From Clostridia bacterium (GTDB taxonomy: Bacteria; Bacillota; Clostridia; Oscillospirales; CAG-272), in assembly GCA_017452335.1 (NCBI GenBank), contig JAFTMP010000174.1, forward strand, positions 1 to 6,106: a stretch of DNA of 6,106 nt. The letters are read 5' to 3'. The notes beneath the pieces were generated by a model that saw only the letters and a program-made list of their open reading frames with translations, had not been told where the DNA came from and searched no databases. The stretch's first letter is position 1, and the number at the start of each line of letters is the position of its first letter. A program made the translations under genes and the position numbers. Below, piece after piece: positions 4,957 through 6,106 of the stretch.

Positions 4957-4988
4957 TGACGGATGGCGAAAGCCATCCGTCATTTTTT
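4957..4988 (+). terminator. Rho-independent terminator of the DUF3472 gene
   Basis: TGACGGATGGC (4957-4967) and GCCATCCGTCA (4972-4982) form a perfect 11-bp stem closed by a GAAA tetraloop, followed by six T (4983-4988). It lies 13 nt after the stop codon. The opposite side has no T-run in the minus sense, so it acts rightward only. Confidence 0.95.
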
Positions 4989-5021
4989 AGTTCCTTTCCA
5001 TTTGGGTGAGAGATTCTCCGT

Positions 5022-5078
5022 TTGAGGTATGGATTTTCCCCTCAACTTCTGCTATAATAAGTACAAAAGAAGCGCTTC
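5022..5078 (+). promoter_or_regulatory. Promoter of the XRE regulator with two operator-like dyads
   Basis: An extended -10 box TGCTATAAT (5050-5058) has no good -35 box at the right distance. Instead, TTGAGG (5022-5027) and CCTCAA (5040-5045) form an inverted repeat centred where the -35 box would be. A second site, the perfect 10-bp palindrome GAAGCGCTTC (5069-5078), lies just after the expected start point near 5065. Their positions fit autoregulation by the downstream regulator; binding itself is inferred. Confidence 0.55.
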
Positions 5079-5103
5079 CACTCTGTTTTGAAAGGATTTG
5101 AAT

Positions 5104-5919
5104 ATGAATACCATCGGAGAACGCATTGCACAACTGCGCAAAGACCAAAACATGACCCAAGAGGGACTGGGCAATCTGCTGGGTGTTTCCTCCCAGTCGA
5201 TTTCCAAATGGGAAAACGGCTTCACCATGCCCGACATCATGCTGCTGCCCGTGATCGCCGACATCTTCGAGGTCACCCTGGACGAGCTGTTCGGCAAGCC
5301 CTGCACGGGGCGCTCCATTTCCTATAACCAGCTTCCGGAAGAAGCCTACGATACCCTTCTTGAAACCATTTTCCGCGCCGAAAGAGTTCATGCCGGGCAA
5401 GGTAAAGAAGCAGAGCCCGCTGAGCAGGCACGGCAATTGAAGGAGTTTCTTGAAAAAAACCATGATTCCCAAACCGCTTTTTATGCCGACAAGGGCGGCG
5501 CACTGTACGCCAACAACGAGCTGGGCTTTGTTTTCAGAAAGCCCACCTTAAAAACCGCAGAGATCCTTAGCGATGAAGCCTCCGTTTCCCTGCTTCAAAA
5601 ATTGGCAGACGACAGTTTTCGAGCAGTGTTCCTCTACGCCATCACCCACGAGCCCTTGGCGTTCACCGTGCCCTCCGTTGCCGCAAAATGCAAGGTGGAG
5701 CCCGGGCGGGCAAAGGAGGTGCTTGAAGAAATGGTGCGGTTGGATTTTGCCCACCGTACAGATGTAGACACCGGAGAAGAGCAGATCTGCGTCTATAAAT
5801 TCTTCGGAGGCCACAAGCTGCTATTGGTGTATACCATTTTCCGCCTTGCCAACCGTCTTGCCAACTACCAAGAGTCTTACATGGGCTTTCGCGGCTCTTC
5901 CGACTACTATTTTCTCTAA
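5104..5919 (+). CDS. XRE-family transcriptional regulator with a C-terminal winged-helix-like domain
   Basis: A 271-residue DNA-binding protein from ATG at 5104, with AAAGGA 7 nt upstream; an in-frame TTG at 5098 is too close to that site. Residues 4-64 are a helix-turn-helix of the Cro/CI type: IGERIAQLRKDQNMTQEGLGNLLGVSSQSISKWENG then MPDIMLLPVIADIFEVTLDELFG. A variable linker (about 70-160) follows. Residues 160-235 look like a second DNA-binding fold: FRAVFLYAITHEP, TVPSVAAKCK, EPGRAKEVLEEMVRLDFAHR as three helices, then a likely wing (TDVDTGEEQICVYKF). The tail ends in SSDYYFL. Ligand and targets are unknown; the dyads around its own promoter suggest self-control. No terminator is visible after it. 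The N-terminal call is firm, the winged helix is inferred. Confidence 0.88.
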   Translation: MNTIGERIAQLRKDQNMTQEGLGNLLGVSSQSISKWENGFTMPDIMLLPVIADIFEVTLDELFGKPCTGRSISYNQLPEEAYDTLLETIFRAERVHAGQGKEAEPAEQARQLKEFLEKNHDSQTAFYADKGGALYANNELGFVFRKPTLKTAEILSDEASVSLLQKLADDSFRAVFLYAITHEPLAFTVPSVAAKCKVEPGRAKEVLEEMVRLDFAHRTDVDTGEEQICVYKFFGGHKLLLVYTIFRLANRLANYQESYMGFRGSSDYYFL

Positions 5920-5938
5920 AAGCCCAAAACCCGAACAA

Positions 5939-5954
5939 GTAAACGGTCGTTTAC
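5939..5954. promoter_or_regulatory. Near-perfect 16-bp palindrome, operator-like
   Basis: GTAAACG (5939-5945), two central bases, CGTTTAC (5948-5954). It has no T-run on either side, so it is not a terminator. The size and symmetry resemble TetR-family operators. It sits 20 nt after the XRE stop and 14 bp from the intron 3' end, in what is the intron's 3' exon. If it is an operator, the gene it served probably lies on the far side of the intron, outside the window. Confidence 0.4.
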
Positions 5955-5967
5955 CCCCTCAATTCAA

Positions 5968-6106
5968 ATCGAGTAGGAAGCTAATCATTAATTGATTAGC
6001 TGTCCTCTCACACCACCGTGCATACCGTTCGGTACACGGCGGTTCAATCATAAATAGTGCAGAGACTTGTACGCTTCGGATATGTCATAATATCCTCGGC
6101 GTGCAA
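5968..6106 (-). mobile_element. Group II intron, 3' end (5' part off the window)
   Basis: Reading on the minus strand, the end of a maturase ORF is followed by domain V and domain VI. Domain V (6010-6045) has a 9-bp lower stem ACCGCCGTG/CACGGTGGT (6035-6043 and 6012-6020), a 2-nt bulge (6021-6022), an upper stem TACC/GGTA and a 4-nt loop. The G.U wobble at 6040/6015 places the catalytic triad at CGC (6041-6039), the form known from class C introns, rather than AGC. Domain VI (5971-6009) pairs GAG-AGGA-AGCTAATCA with TGATTAGCT-TCCT-CTC, with a single unpaired A at 5974 as the expected branch point. The intron end is near 5968 (CTCGAT). Class is inferred from the triad only. Confidence 0.85.
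6048..6106 (-). CDS. ltrA: Group II intron reverse transcriptase/maturase, C-terminal fragment
   Basis: Only the last 18 whole codons are in the window, ending in ARRGYYDISEAYKSLHYL and TGA at 6048-6050, three bases before domain V. The pattern RGYYDIS followed by a short basic and aromatic tail is typical of the end of intron-encoded maturases. The shifted frame also stays open from the edge, giving a 20-residue end PKRTSLCTIYD and a stop at 6044-6046; I prefer the first because of its match to known maturase tails. The reverse transcriptase core lies to the right, outside the window. Confidence 0.55.
   Translation of the reverse strand, partial: ARRGYYDISEAYKSLHYL

Noticed and set aside
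5098..5103. TTG at 5098 as start of the XRE regulator
   Set aside because: Only about 2 nt from AAAGGA; ATG 5104 has proper spacing and begins at the usual place before the helix-turn-helix.
5939..5954. Palindrome as the terminator of the XRE gene
   Set aside because: No T-run follows on either strand, and the stem is short.
1..6106. CRISPR array, tRNA, rRNA or known riboswitch
   Set aside because: No regularly spaced direct repeats, no cloverleaf-like segment and no riboswitch core that I recognise; the lplA leader is short and has no conserved aptamer pattern.

Overview
The window looks like chromosomal DNA from a low-to-mid GC, Gram-positive anaerobe of the Clostridia, probably a gut or rumen lineage. 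The grounds are SigA-type promoters with clean TTGACA/TATAAT hexamers, strong AAGGAGG-type ribosome binding sites, a BspA-like leucine-rich-repeat surface protein, a DUF5077/DUF3472 protein and a group II intron end. No species can be named from sequence alone. No CRISPR array, tRNA or rRNA was seen.

Left part (1-1511). The 5' half of a secreted BspA-like repeat protein reads leftward off the window edge. Upstream of it is an AT-rich spacer with its promoter. Next is rlmA (leftward), a 23S rRNA guanine-N1 methyltransferase with an intact zinc finger and SAM motif; its true start is 1511, not an upstream in-frame codon.

Middle (1539-1879). This 340-bp stretch is the most unusual part. It is bounded by two inward-facing consensus promoters, one per strand, each with a 17-bp spacer. 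The rightward promoter drives a small membrane peptide ORF (GTG start at 1676) behind a structured leader in which three copies of one sequence compete to form either a terminator-like hairpin or a hairpin that hides the ribosome binding site. The leftward promoter would make a short RNA of about 85 nt antisense to the 3' half of the ORF. Both transcripts meet at one bidirectional terminator, which lies inside the reading frame, so a terminated mRNA would have no stop codon. I read this as a candidate type I toxin-antitoxin locus of the Fst/TxpA/BsrG kind, with a non-stop twist.

Right part (1957-6106). lplA (lipoate-protein ligase, leftward) and a uridine-kinase-like P-loop protein (rightward) are divergent, with their -35 boxes 7 bp apart. 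A DUF5077-DUF3472 protein with its own promoter, strong codon bias and a textbook terminator follows, then an XRE-type regulator with a probable C-terminal winged helix and operator-like dyads around its promoter. A near-perfect palindrome follows that gene, and the window ends in the 3' end of a group II intron on the minus strand: the last residues of its maturase, domain V and domain VI with a bulged adenosine. The intron continues beyond base 6106.

The genes are mostly separately transcribed single units, each with its own promoter. I see no shared pathway linking them.
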